This document shows, one piece after another, positions 45,201 to 53,907 of a stretch of 64,000 nucleotides of DNA; the first letter of the stretch is position 1; each line of letters begins with the position of its first letter. A model generated the notes under the pieces. The model saw only the letters and a list, made by a program, of their open reading frames with translations. It was not told the origin of the DNA and ran no database searches. This DNA is from JALOLV01 sp046295175 (GTDB lineage Bacteria; Bacteroidota; Bacteroidia; Cytophagales; Spirosomataceae). The stretch covers positions 186,001-250,000 of the forward strand of contig JBKBNY010000006.1 of assembly GCA_046295175.1 (NCBI GenBank). The letters are read 5' to 3'. The position numbers and the translations under genes are program-made.

Positions 45201-45570
45201 AAGAAACGGTGCTATGTTGCCTTGGTTGAATCAATACGATTTATCGTTTATCCAAGAGTTTTATATCAAAGTTGGTGGAAAACGCAACACAATCCAAGTA
45301 CGTGCCGATATTCAGAACTTTGCTAATTTATTGAATAGCAAATGGGGTGTAGGTCAATTTGTAAGTAACACTACTCCATTGGTATTTGCAAGTGTATCAT
45401 CGACTGGTGTACCACAATATCGTTTTAATACTCAAACAACGAGAACATTGAACTCTGATGGTAAAACAACAACTTCTACTACTTCATTGTTGAAAGATTC
45501 TTTCCAATACAGAAGCGGTGCTGGTGATGTTTGGAATGCACAGTTAACATTACGTTATATCTTCAACTAA
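42253..45570 (+). CDS. Oar-like TonB-dependent outer membrane receptor
   Basis: 1105 aa from the ATG at 42253. Upstream in-frame starts at 42148 and 42217 would read through the hairpin or lack a signal-peptide context. A signal peptide (about 1-26, GFAQ) is followed by a CarboxypepD_reg beta-sandwich (about 30-115, TSSIGGVVTDDKGEGLPGATV), a TonB-box-like EEVVVSATRS, a plug domain (about 130-270, with LNNFTIDGSVFNN and IEEVQVNVAPFDVRQSGF) and a large barrel ending LTLRYIFN. The plan matches Oar-type TonB-dependent proteins. Codon use is strongly skewed to GGT, GCT, ACT, AAC and TTC, unlike its neighbours, as expected for abundant membrane proteins. Substrate unknown. Confidence 0.93.
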   Translation: MMRKSTFLRLAFSLIASILFAVQGFAQVTTSSIGGVVTDDKGEGLPGATVVAIHVPSGTKYGTVTNVTGRYTIPAVRIGGPYKVTASFVGYKDLSKEGIITSLGTTANVDFKMAEEGKVLEEVVVSATRSDIFSSERTGASTTISKQALQALPTIGSRSINDFTKYNPQGNGRSFGGQDSRLNNFTIDGSVFNNGFGLGSEAQAGGRTNSTAISLDAIEEVQVNVAPFDVRQSGFVGAGLNAVTRSGTNEVQGSVYHSFRNNGKSFVGTEARGLPVTIGTFDEKIYGFRLGAPIIKNKLFIFVNGEFQRRTQPALSFVAQGSTNPGNPTRVLKSDIDALSSFMQTKFGYETGPYEAYDDETTSDKFLARLDYNISDKHKATVRYTFHNSQDYVLISNSASAGFGNRINANSMSFKNSGYLIQDNTRSIVAELNSTFGGKSANNFIIGYDYQNEDRAYAGAMFPTIDILQNNQTYMSVGFDPFTPSNKLNYGTFHITDNYTLFKGKHTFTLGANYENYKSNNLFFPASNGVWVFNSLADFYSSANGNKDVTVNLFQYRYSALEGGAEPLQVLKVNKFDLYAQDDYQVSRNFKLSYGVRASIIAFGNTALENKTISAQTYRGLEGEAYKVNTGTLPDAKILWEPRVGFNWDAKGDRTTQIRGGSGIFTGRPPYVFISNQIGNNGILTGFIEQRNTRAFPFVQDPSVYRPATPTLPTTFDIAATDASYRFPQVWKTNIAVDQKLPFGLVGSVEFLYNKFLNSVLYFDANLEPATANFTGPDTRSRFPGSGLTGANLTNALRINDNVSRAAILTSKTTGENISLTFKLEKPWTKGFYGMLAYTYARTRDLMSAGSIASGSWTGARSVNGNNNLGLSYSDFDIPHRVVGALSYRLDYGGQFGGSSQVSIGYVGGIGTGRYTYAIAGDMNGDGVAGNDLLFVPNRASDLTFVSTTVSGVTYTPAQQAEAFDKFIDQDPYLSKMRGKYTERNGAMLPWLNQYDLSFIQEFYIKVGGKRNTIQVRADIQNFANLLNSKWGVGQFVSNTTPLVFASVSSTGVPQYRFNTQTTRTLNSDGKTTTSTTSLLKDSFQYRSGAGDVWNAQLTLRYIFN

Positions 45571-45590
45571 TCTGATTGGTTGATAACAAA

Positions 45591-45617
45591 AAAGGGAGGC
45601 AAAAGCCTCCCTTTTTG
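45591..45617 (+). terminator. Terminator of the Oar-like receptor gene
   Basis: Perfect 10-bp stem AAAGGGAGGC/GCCTCCCTTT (45591-45600 with 45605-45614), AAAA loop, T-rich tail. It may also stop the convergent thrC transcript. Confidence 0.88.
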
Positions 45618-45640
45618 ATTTATAATATATTCAAACAAAC

Positions 45641-46951
45641 TTAAAGTGTATTCATCAAGTAAGTTTTAAAATCTTCAAAATCGGTACTCATTGAGGTTGC
45701 TTGTTTTTCTTTGCTCAATAATGCAGACAATCTCTCTGGGACTGGTTGTTTACCGACTGTTTCCTCCGTAACGTCTAAAAATTTGGCATAGTGAGCAGTA
45801 GATAAGAAAATCCCAACTGCAGGTTCTGATTTTTCAGATAGATAATCTTTCAGACCCAAATATGCAACGGCAGTATGTGGGCACATCACATATCCTGTTC
45901 TACCAAAAACATCTTTCATAGCCACTTTTGTAGATTCATCATCATAAAAATAGCCCGCCAACGATTCTCGCATTTTCTCAATATTGTTATCGAATAATGC
46001 TTGCATACGCGGAAAGTTGCTCGGATTACCAACATCCATTGCATTTGAAATTGTTGATAATGAAGGGCTTATGGCCTTATAAATTCCAGATTTTAAATAT
46101 TCAGGGACAACATTATTGACATTTGTTGCAGCTACAAATTGTTCAACTGGCATGCCCATTTTCATACCGATAATTCCAGCACTCAGATTACCGAAGTTGC
46201 CGCTTGGTACCGAAAAAACGATTGGCAATTCGATTCCCTTTTTCTTCAATTGTGCATAAGCATTCACATAATAAAATGATTGAGGAATCAAACGTGCAAT
46301 ATTGATTGAGTTGGCCGATGCTAAGAAGAATTTATCAGTTAATTCTTTATCTAAGAATGCTTGCTTTACTAATTTTTGGCAATCATCAAAAGTACCGTTT
46401 ACTTCTAATGCCCTTACGTTTTCGCCAAGAGTAGTGAGTTGTTTTTCTTGAATATCACTTACTTTTCCACTCGGATAAAGTATCGTGATATCAATATTTG
46501 GAGTTTTGTAGAATCCTTGAGCCACAGCCCCACCAGTATCGCCTGAAGTAGCAACTAATATTTGAATTTGCTTTTGGGATTTTTGTAGAAAATAAGACAT
46601 CAAAGCTGCCATAAATCTGGCTCCGAAATCTTTGAATGCCATTGAAGGCCCATGAAAAAGTTCAAGACAATAAATATTTTCTTCGACTTCAACCAAAGGA
46701 GCTTCAAAATCAATCGCTGATTCTACAATCTTTCTCAAATCATCGGCAGGGATGTCATCACCCAAAAGTACGTTTGATACCTCAAATGCAATATCTTGTA
46801 GGCTTAGATTCTGAATATTATCCCAAAATGATTTTGGTAATTTGGCAATCTGTGTAGGCATATAAAGCCCGTTATCTGGTGGTAAACCCCTAAAAACGGC
46901 CTCTTCAACACCCACATTCGGACTCTGATGATTGGTACTGTATAATTCCAT
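45641..46951 (-). CDS. thrC: Threonine synthase
   Basis: 436 aa PLP enzyme converting O-phospho-homoserine to threonine. The Schiff-base lysine is K107 in GPSMAFKDFGARFM. The phosphate-binding VPSGNFGNLSAG and ATSGDTGGAVAQGF loops are present. N-terminal YSTNHQSPNVGVEEAVFRGLP is typical of the Bacteroidota type. No other thr-operon gene is adjacent. Confidence 0.97.
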   Translation of the reverse strand: MELYSTNHQSPNVGVEEAVFRGLPPDNGLYMPTQIAKLPKSFWDNIQNLSLQDIAFEVSNVLLGDDIPADDLRKIVESAIDFEAPLVEVEENIYCLELFHGPSMAFKDFGARFMAALMSYFLQKSQKQIQILVATSGDTGGAVAQGFYKTPNIDITILYPSGKVSDIQEKQLTTLGENVRALEVNGTFDDCQKLVKQAFLDKELTDKFFLASANSINIARLIPQSFYYVNAYAQLKKKGIELPIVFSVPSGNFGNLSAGIIGMKMGMPVEQFVAATNVNNVVPEYLKSGIYKAISPSLSTISNAMDVGNPSNFPRMQALFDNNIEKMRESLAGYFYDDESTKVAMKDVFGRTGYVMCPHTAVAYLGLKDYLSEKSEPAVGIFLSTAHYAKFLDVTEETVGKQPVPERLSALLSKEKQATSMSTDFEDFKTYLMNTL

Positions 46952-47054
46952 CTAATTAATTGTCAATAGGTAGTGATTTGTAAAATAAATCAAAAATCGT
47001 AGCAAAAAGGGCATTAACATCAAAAAGTCAAATTATTTCTACGAATAATTAAAA

Positions 47055-48077
47055 TCAACCCCAAACTTTTGTTCCTTCGGTGCAGTTTTTACACATCTCG
47101 ATTTCGGAACGAGAACGAATCAAAGACGCTCTAAAATTCTTATAATCAGGACTTTGCCAAGCCTCTTTAAAGTTTGTATTTTTTAAATTACCGAGGCGAT
47201 AATGGGCATCTTTATCAAAACAACATGGCACAACAAGACCATCCCAAGTGATTACACAAGAATGCCACATTCGCCAACAATGGTCAATAAATTTGTTCTT
47301 AATTTTATACTTATCATCGGCTTGTTTTGCATAGCGTGCATATTTTTCGATGGTCGGAATCAACTCATTGCCGTCTTCATAATCATAAATTTGAGCAGTC
47401 TTGAGTCCAACTTCATCTACACCTAATTCTGTTGCCAATTTTTTCACTTCTTCAATTTGGTGTTCGTTGGGCCTGACAACCAAAAACTGAAAAACAACGT
47501 GTGGCGTTGACGAATTCAACGCTTTTTTCCACTTGATGATATTTTTGGTACCTTCAATTACCTTTTCGAGTTTTCCACCAACACGGTACTGTTGGTATGT
47601 TTCTTGTGTGGTACCATCAATAGAAATTATCAAACGGTCGAGACCCGATTCAACTGTCTTTTTGGCATTTTCATCAGTCAGATAATGGGCATTTGTTGAT
47701 GTTGCTGTATAAATTCGTTTCTTTGCAGCATAATTTACCAAATCGATGAATTGTGGATGCAAATAAGGCTCACCTTGAAAATAGAAAATAAGATAAAGAA
47801 GGGTATCTGATAATTCGTCAATTGTTTTTTTGAACAAATCATCTTGAAGCATTCCCGTTGGTCGTGTAAAAGAACGCAACCCACTGGGGCACTCAGGGCA
47901 ACGAAGATTGCAAGAAGTAGTTGGTTCAAAAGAAATTGAAATCGGTAAACCCCAATGTGCAGGTTGCTTTGAAATCTTTGAATATACATAGCTACCTACC
48001 ACTTTTAAACCATTTGAAAGGCGTTTAAGGGTAAGTTTTGATAAAAAATTTATTCCATCTTGCCAATTTCGATTCAT
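47055..48077 (-). CDS. Radical SAM protein with SPASM domain
   Basis: 340 aa. The radical SAM cluster motif CNLRCPEC (C56, C60, C63) is near the start of the barrel, with YFQGEPYLHP and LIISIDGTTQETYQQYRVGG following. The C-terminal SPASM segment has SCVITWDGLVVPCCFD and MCKNC, giving auxiliary cluster ligands. SPASM enzymes modify peptides or other substrates, or act as anaerobic maturases; no precursor peptide gene is recognised nearby. A moiety-transfer or glycan-linked role is also possible. Confidence 0.92.
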   Translation of the reverse strand: MNRNWQDGINFLSKLTLKRLSNGLKVVGSYVYSKISKQPAHWGLPISISFEPTTSCNLRCPECPSGLRSFTRPTGMLQDDLFKKTIDELSDTLLYLIFYFQGEPYLHPQFIDLVNYAAKKRIYTATSTNAHYLTDENAKKTVESGLDRLIISIDGTTQETYQQYRVGGKLEKVIEGTKNIIKWKKALNSSTPHVVFQFLVVRPNEHQIEEVKKLATELGVDEVGLKTAQIYDYEDGNELIPTIEKYARYAKQADDKYKIKNKFIDHCWRMWHSCVITWDGLVVPCCFDKDAHYRLGNLKNTNFKEAWQSPDYKNFRASLIRSRSEIEMCKNCTEGTKVWG

Positions 48078-48119
48078 TTGATAACTTTACATAAATTAAC
48101 CAAACCACTAAAAAGTAAA

Positions 48120-48836
48120 ATGTCTGTTAGGTTTGTATTCCTTTACTGTATTGTATTGGTATTGACTACTTGTTTTTTCTTGAATATTAGCCCAAGCGGT
48201 GATGAACTCTCGCTGCATGAGGTCAATTTAGTAAAACTCCTCAATCAAACACAGACAATTTTATTGATAGGATATTTAATCTTCAAAGTTGATAAATTTT
48301 ACAACAAGACGATTATTTTACTGCTAATTACAGCCTATTGCATCATTTTTTTGAGCGAATTTACATTTTATCTCAACAATACCGATTTAATGCAATTTAT
48401 GAATAACTTTTTTATTATCGTTTGCCGTATCATAACGGCTTACGTTTTTTATAAAGAAGGAGCCAAAATAAATAATTTTTCTGCATTGAAACTCCTATTT
48501 ATCGGTGTTGTTCTAATCTCAATTATCGGAGTCATTGTAAATGTGTACCCAAAATCTAATAATTTTCAAGTAGTTTTTATGGGTATTACAACTATCGTTC
48601 TAATCTTATTTCTTTGGCTTTGTCTAAATCGTCCAGTTTCGCTTAAAAATAAACTTATAGCTCTCTCTTCAGCCACCTTCATTGTTTACGGCGACTGCGT
48701 TTACATTTACAGTAGTTACATTTCGCTTTTAAGTTTTACCTCTACTTGGAATCGTTCCCTTTCAGCAGTCGCTGATTTATTATTGATTTGGGCAATTCTT
48801 GAGGGTATCCCGAAATACAGAAAAAGATTGGCCTAA
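48120..48836 (+). CDS. Polytopic membrane protein, unknown function
   Basis: 238 aa from the ATG at 48120. A TTG-started extension would overlap the divergent radical SAM gene by 18 bp and add no signal. Seven or eight hydrophobic helices span nearly the whole length, with few charged residues apart from the loops and a C-terminal KYRKRLA. The layout resembles the YhhN-like seven-helix group, but key residues are not clear enough to assign it. It is convergent with the M1 peptidase gene, 3 bp from its stop. Confidence 0.7.
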   Translation: MSVRFVFLYCIVLVLTTCFFLNISPSGDELSLHEVNLVKLLNQTQTILLIGYLIFKVDKFYNKTIILLLITAYCIIFLSEFTFYLNNTDLMQFMNNFFIIVCRIITAYVFYKEGAKINNFSALKLLFIGVVLISIIGVIVNVYPKSNNFQVVFMGITTIVLILFLWLCLNRPVSLKNKLIALSSATFIVYGDCVYIYSSYISLLSFTSTWNRSLSAVADLLLIWAILEGIPKYRKRLA

Positions 48837-48839
48837 ACG

Positions 48840-51332
48840 CTACAAATCTTTGAATTGTTGGTACACCTTCAAAAGACGTTGGTCTTTTTCGGCTTTAATT
48901 ACCTCACGAATCAATTTCTTGGTTTCGGGCAAATCTACCATCAAGGCCAATGTCTGAACAGCGTTGAACCTTACATAAAACTCAGAATGATTTCGAGCGA
49001 TTTCGCCCAGCAATCCAAGACTTTTTTTCTGGATTTCGGGGCTTGATTTAACCAAATATGTACCATAAATGCCCAAAATTTGATATAAATCACCGCCTTT
49101 CATTCTTTTCATATTTTGCTCAAACCAATCAAAACGGCTTGGCTCGGCTTCATCGGCAAAATGGTTGGCAACAGCTGCAAAAATAACTGGATTGGCACTA
49201 TTTTCGTACTTTTTGGCGATTTCGGCAGCATCGCTTGGTTTACTTGCCAGTATAGCTTCTATAGCCGCCGCTTGAACTGTAACAGAACTGTCATTTAATG
49301 ATTGTCTGAAAAGTAAATCATTTTGCGGATTCATAAAGTTTTTCATTGCCAAAATTGCATCGGCCCTAACGTAGCTTCTTTCGTCGCTTCTAACTCGGCT
49401 TTGAAGTGCTTTTTCGACCTCTAAAAAATCGTCTCCGTCGTAATTGAAAAATTTAGAAACTGCAAATTGGCGAACTCTCCAAAATTTATCTTTGGTGGCA
49501 TCGAGCAGCACTTTTCTGATTTTTTTATCGAAAACTGGGTCTTGTGAAGTGGTATCTTCGTCTGAGACAAAAGTTAGTAAATCGAGAGCTTTCAGCCTTG
49601 CCACGAAGCGTTCGGCATGATAATATTGATAAATTAACTCTTCTTGCGACTTCTGCTGTTTGATTTTTCCTACCAAAATATTCTCGGGGTCAATCAGTAC
49701 CAAGTTTGGTTCAGCAGTTGATGGAATCTCGAAGGTTTGATTTGCCTTATTTACCCAAATCTGATGGCTGCTCTTAATTCCATTACTCCAAACCTCAACC
49801 GTCAAGGGCAATCTGTAAATTGGTGTATAAGCTGTATCTTGCGTTTGGCGGATATTCAAAACAATTTTTCCATTTCGCCAATTATGATAAGCGGCCAATT
49901 CTGGATGACCTGGTTTTAGAAACCATTGGTCAAAAAACCAATTCAAATCAACACCCGTAACCTCCTCAAATGCTTTTCTCAAATCAGACAATTCAGCCGT
50001 TCCAAAAGCATTTTTTTGTAAATATCGCTTCAAAGCCTCAAAAAATGCCTCGTCTCCGATAGTTTTACGCAACATGTGCAAAATTCGCCCGCCTTTGGCA
50101 TAGCTGTGCGAGTCGAACATATCTTCTTTGTCGAGATAACGATAACGAATGAGCGGTTCTCGTTTTTCCTCAGCTTCGGTCAGGTACTGACTCAACGCAG
50201 AGTAGGCAGTCAAATCTCCTTCGTCTTGTCCGTATTTATGATTTATCCAAAGATATTCAGAATAATCAGCAAAAGACTCATTCAATGGCAGGTTCGCCCA
50301 TGATTCACACGTAACCAAATCGCCAAACCAATGATGGAATAATTCGTGTGCAATCACACCATCATCATTGTCATCAACCAATTGTCCTTTGTCTTTTTGA
50401 ATAAAATCACCGTGAATGGTGGCAGTAGTGTTTTCCATCGCACCAGAAACATATTCTCGAACTGCAATCTGAGAGTATTTATCCCACTGATACTTTACTC
50501 CAAGTAATTGCTCAAAATAACGAATCATTTCGGGAGTACGTCCAAAGATATTCAAAGCATATTTTTCGTATTGAGGCTCAACATAATAACTAACCTCAAA
50601 ATCTTTGTAATTTGGGTCAATTACTTTTTTGAACTCCCCTACTGCAATCATCGCAAGGTAAGGTGCATGAGGTTTATCTAATCGCCAATAATCTGTACGA
50701 GTTCCATCTGAATTGCTTTTCGACTCAATCAATTTACCATTTGACAGCGTAACATACTGATTTTCAACGGTCAAATAAATCTCTTGAGTCATTTTTTCGT
50801 TTGGAGTATCAATCGTCGGAAACCAACAAGAATTGGCTTCGGTCTCACCTTGAGTCCAAATCTGGCGTGGAATTTCGGGTTTACTACCATCGGCATTGAT
50901 AAAATACAAACCTTTATCGGCCGTGATAGCCAAGCTGCCTTTGACCTCTAATTCGTTTGGTTTAGCAGTGTATTTAATTACAACACCAAATGTATCTTTT
51001 CGAGTGAATTCTTTGCCTAAGTCAATATTTAGTTTTTGCGAATCGTATTTGTATTTAAGCGGCTGATTATTCATCGTAATCTGCTGAATTTCAAACCCTT
51101 TAGCGTCTAATTCGAGCGTAGATTGTGCATAAAAATACGGTTTGAGTTTTAGCGTAGCTGTACCATACAAATATTGTTTCGACCAATCGGGTTTGATTTC
51201 GAGGCGAGTGTGCAATAAATCATTTTTTTTGGTTCGTTCGGGGTTGTATTCACCTTCTTTTGGTGCGATTTGTGCCATTGCACAAAATCCCAAACTCCAA
51301 AAATACATATATACTAATACTATCTTTTTCAT
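48840..51332 (-). CDS. Secreted M1 family aminopeptidase with HEAT-like C-terminus
   Basis: 830 aa. Signal peptide 1-20 (FCAMA). N-terminal beta-sandwich (about 30-240), then the gluzincin catalytic domain: GAMEN at 297-301, HELFHHWFGDLV with zinc ligands H329 and H333, and E352 in NESFADYSEYLW. The C-terminal third (about 560-830) is built of helical HEAT-like repeats (VRQFAVSKFFNYDGDD, AAAIEAILASKPSDAAEI). Predicted to trim N-terminal residues from peptides in the periplasm or outside the cell. Confidence 0.96.
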   Translation of the reverse strand: MKKIVLVYMYFWSLGFCAMAQIAPKEGEYNPERTKKNDLLHTRLEIKPDWSKQYLYGTATLKLKPYFYAQSTLELDAKGFEIQQITMNNQPLKYKYDSQKLNIDLGKEFTRKDTFGVVIKYTAKPNELEVKGSLAITADKGLYFINADGSKPEIPRQIWTQGETEANSCWFPTIDTPNEKMTQEIYLTVENQYVTLSNGKLIESKSNSDGTRTDYWRLDKPHAPYLAMIAVGEFKKVIDPNYKDFEVSYYVEPQYEKYALNIFGRTPEMIRYFEQLLGVKYQWDKYSQIAVREYVSGAMENTTATIHGDFIQKDKGQLVDDNDDGVIAHELFHHWFGDLVTCESWANLPLNESFADYSEYLWINHKYGQDEGDLTAYSALSQYLTEAEEKREPLIRYRYLDKEDMFDSHSYAKGGRILHMLRKTIGDEAFFEALKRYLQKNAFGTAELSDLRKAFEEVTGVDLNWFFDQWFLKPGHPELAAYHNWRNGKIVLNIRQTQDTAYTPIYRLPLTVEVWSNGIKSSHQIWVNKANQTFEIPSTAEPNLVLIDPENILVGKIKQQKSQEELIYQYYHAERFVARLKALDLLTFVSDEDTTSQDPVFDKKIRKVLLDATKDKFWRVRQFAVSKFFNYDGDDFLEVEKALQSRVRSDERSYVRADAILAMKNFMNPQNDLLFRQSLNDSSVTVQAAAIEAILASKPSDAAEIAKKYENSANPVIFAAVANHFADEAEPSRFDWFEQNMKRMKGGDLYQILGIYGTYLVKSSPEIQKKSLGLLGEIARNHSEFYVRFNAVQTLALMVDLPETKKLIREVIKAEKDQRLLKVYQQFKDL

Positions 51333-51470
51333 AAATATTCTCTCTAAGTATCGGGCTAAATCACCCGAATTCTTGAATTATATGCAATTATGAAGAATCT
51401 ATTAAGTAGTCAATCGAAAATAGTTAATTAGAATCGTTTGTTGCCTGATTATCTATCTTTTTAATCGTAC

Positions 51471-51941
51471 TTATCTAATCTTGGTTCGTTTATTTTGACG
51501 TTGCAAATCAACAAAATAATGCTCTTTCGATTTACGCAAAACATAATTACCGTTGGTGTTAAACCACAAATCGTACTCGCGTTTGAATTTAAAATCATCG
51601 AGACTGGCGTATCCACCTTTTATGGTAAGGGTCAAGACATTTCGGGTCGAATCAAACTCCCATCTCGAAAAATCTGTATCAATATCCAAAAAATCAACAC
51701 CCAAACAAGCATCAACATCATCGGAGCTTTCGTAATCGTATTCAATCATGCCATTCGGCTTAAATGACATCACCAATGTATTAATATCAACTTTTGCCGA
51801 ATTATACTGTTGCAACTCTATCTCGTTTCTTCCAATTTTATTCGATACCAAAATCCACCTTTTGTCGGCATCAAATAAAGTTTGTGATTTGGCACTCGTC
51901 AGCGTAACAATCAATAGCAATGAATTAATGAAAAACTTCAT
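51471..51941 (-). CDS. Small secreted protein, possibly lipocalin-like, unknown function
   Basis: 156 aa from the ATG at 51941, chosen because the signal peptide begins there (MKFFINSLLLIVTLTSA). A start at 51968 adds nine residues with no gain. The mature part has WILVSNKIGRNEIELQQY, an FKPNGMIEYDYES strand and a basic end (QNKRTKIR). The pattern of strands recalls the small lipocalin-like proteins of Bacteroidota, but this is weak. It is 27 bp or more downstream of the permease gene and may be in its operon. Confidence 0.65.
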   Translation of the reverse strand: MKFFINSLLLIVTLTSAKSQTLFDADKRWILVSNKIGRNEIELQQYNSAKVDINTLVMSFKPNGMIEYDYESSDDVDACLGVDFLDIDTDFSRWEFDSTRNVLTLTIKGGYASLDDFKFKREYDLWFNTNGNYVLRKSKEHYFVDLQRQNKRTKIR

Positions 51942-51995
51942 TCTAAAACGTAGGTTATAAATACTCAAATGGGTTAGTATAAAAATTGTGTTGGA

Positions 51996-53213
51996 TTAAC
52001 GCTTCAAAATCTTAATCTCTGATGCTCTTTTTGAGGGTAAATATGATGCAATCAGGGTTATCAAAATCAATGCAAATGCGGTTATTAAGAAATCTGATAA
52101 TTGCATTTTTACGGGATACGAATCTACAATGGCACTCTCCATGCCCATTTTTACGAATCCGTAAGTCTCTTGAGCCCAACAGATTAATCCACCAAGTATT
52201 AAACCGATTATGGCTCCGCTCAAAGAGATAATTGCACCTTCGGTAAAAAACACTTTTCTGATTAAACTACTCTCCGCACCCATCGAAAGTAGCGTTTTGA
52301 TGTCATCTTGCTTGTCGATTGTCAGTAATGTAAGCGAAAAGAATATGTTGAATGCCGCCACCCCAACAATCAGAATTAGAGCAATGAAAATAAATAATTT
52401 CTCAATTTTGATGGCTCGATAAAGCGAAGCATTTTGTTCGTCTTGGTTTTGCACCAAAAAATTATCTCCAAAAATCTCTTTTAATTTATTTTGTACTTTT
52501 TCAATATCATCATCATTCTTCACCTCTACTTCAATGGCCGTTCGCTTATTTTCGTATTCGGTAAGTGTTTGGGCAACCGAAAGCGGCACATACACATAAT
52601 AATCGTGTTGTTCGTCGAGCGAATACACACCCGAAATATTGATAGCCAACGAATTAATGGCCTCTTCTGGGTTAAGGGTAACCTTTTTGGTATTTCGAGG
52701 ATACCACAATTCGAGTGGCTGAATGATATTATCTAACGAAACATTGAGCGTTGCAAATACTCCTCCGCCAATAAAGGCGTAATTGACGCTGTCTTTATTC
52801 AAAATCATTTTACCCTCGACGAGTGCATCTTTCAATTTGCCATTTTGCTCAAATCCTTGGTTTACACCTTTAATCGTAACAACCATTTGGGCATCGCCGT
52901 ATTTTGCCAAGGCGTTATCTTGAATAATGTCATTGACAAAGGCTACTTCCGAAATTTGATTGACTTTGGCTAATTTGGCATTGTCTAACTCAAAGTTTTT
53001 GCCTGTTTTTGGCGAAATCTTGAGGTCGGGGTCGTGGGTTTTAAATATTTGGCGGTTTAAATCTTCTAATCCATTAAAAACGGATAGCACAATAACCAAA
53101 GCCATCGTACCGATTCCGACTCCGAGCATCGAAATGATTGAGATGAAATTGATAAAACTTTTTTTCTTGGTTGAGAAAAAATACCTTTTTGCTATCAGAA
53201 ATGGAAGATTCAT
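51996..53213 (-). CDS. LolC/LolE-type ABC transporter permease
   Basis: 405 aa. N-terminal transmembrane helix (about 20-45, INFISIISMLGVGIGTMALVIVLSVFNG), a large periplasmic MacB-PCD-like domain (about 50-245), and three C-terminal helices of the FtsX domain (about 270-300, 320-350 and 370-395), with DKQDDIKTLLSMGAESSLIRKVFFTEGAII-type coupling text. Predicted to help move lipoproteins to the outer membrane with a LolD-type ATPase encoded elsewhere. rbfA lies 77 bp upstream on the same strand. Confidence 0.92.
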   Translation of the reverse strand: MNLPFLIAKRYFFSTKKKSFINFISIISMLGVGIGTMALVIVLSVFNGLEDLNRQIFKTHDPDLKISPKTGKNFELDNAKLAKVNQISEVAFVNDIIQDNALAKYGDAQMVVTIKGVNQGFEQNGKLKDALVEGKMILNKDSVNYAFIGGGVFATLNVSLDNIIQPLELWYPRNTKKVTLNPEEAINSLAINISGVYSLDEQHDYYVYVPLSVAQTLTEYENKRTAIEVEVKNDDDIEKVQNKLKEIFGDNFLVQNQDEQNASLYRAIKIEKLFIFIALILIVGVAAFNIFFSLTLLTIDKQDDIKTLLSMGAESSLIRKVFFTEGAIISLSGAIIGLILGGLICWAQETYGFVKMGMESAIVDSYPVKMQLSDFLITAFALILITLIASYLPSKRASEIKILKR

Positions 53214-53233
53214 TGATTATCAGTCATTCGTTT

Positions 53234-53283
53234 GTCATTCAATAGTCATTATTTGAGTTTCTAAAGAATGACTACTGAATGAC
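53234..53283. repeat. Inverted repeat between rbfA and the LolC-like gene
   Basis: 17 nt per arm with one mismatch (53234-53250 with 53267-53283), 16-nt loop, built from GTCATTC-like units. It lies just after the rbfA stop and may form a terminator-like hairpin or processing stem. Confidence 0.6.
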
Positions 53284-53290
53284 AAAAATG

Positions 53291-53659
53291 TTATTCCTCC
53301 TCGGCAGGTGGGATATGGATTGTGGCGAATAAGTTTTCGATTTTTTCGGCGTATTCGGCAGTATCGTCAATATAAAACTGCAAATCAGGCACGATTCGCA
53401 TTTGATGTCGGATTCTGGCAGCTAATTGCGTGCGGATAGTCTTGGTATTCTCTCGAATATCCGACAAAAGCCCTTCTTTGTCTTTTGCTAATAAAAAACT
53501 CAAATAAACCCGTGCAATACTTAAATCGGCAGTTACTTTTATATCTGTGATTGTTACGAAGGCACCATTGAAAACATTTCGCATTTCACGCTGAAAAATC
53601 TCTCCCAAATCTTTCTGCAATTGTTTTGACACCTGTTTCTGTCTTTTCGATTCCGTCAT
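53291..53659 (-). CDS. rbfA: 30S ribosome-binding factor A
   Basis: 122 aa, single KH-fold protein for late 16S rRNA maturation and cold adaptation. SKRQKQVSKQLQKDLGEIFQRE at the start, then VTITDIKVTADLSIARVYLSFL and RIRHQMRIVPDLQFYIDDT. Normal size. Co-directional with the downstream LolC-like gene. Confidence 0.96.
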   Translation of the reverse strand: MTESKRQKQVSKQLQKDLGEIFQREMRNVFNGAFVTITDIKVTADLSIARVYLSFLLAKDKEGLLSDIRENTKTIRTQLAARIRHQMRIVPDLQFYIDDTAEYAEKIENLFATIHIPPAEEE

Positions 53660-53667
53660 TGGTACTT

Positions 53668-53695
53668 ATAAATTAGTGAATGAGTAAATGAATGA
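53668..53695. repeat. Degenerate short tandem repeat upstream of rbfA
   Basis: ATAAATTAGTGAAT followed by GAGTAAATGAATGA, 8 bp before the rbfA start. Same arrangement as 32031-32065 upstream of rfbA, minus one 7-nt unit. Confidence 0.6.
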
Positions 53696-53837
53696 TTGAG
53701 CAAATCAGATTCACAAAACAATCATTTAGGCTCATCAAAAAACACTTAGATTCGATGAAATAACCATCGAATCGTGAATAATATTACAAATATCCACACT
53801 TTTTTGCTTATTTAACGAATTCTTAGGGCTTATTTTA

Positions 53838-53845
53838 TAATTTTG
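53838..53845 (+). promoter_or_regulatory. Candidate -7 box for the membrane protein gene at 53908
   Basis: TAATTTTG matches TAnnTTTG, 62 bp upstream of the ATG. No -33 TTG at the usual distance. Confidence 0.3.
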
Positions 53846-53907
53846 CTTTCGATTTCGGTACAAAGCAGTACCAAACCCAATACTCATACATCTGTAATAC
53901 TAAGAGA

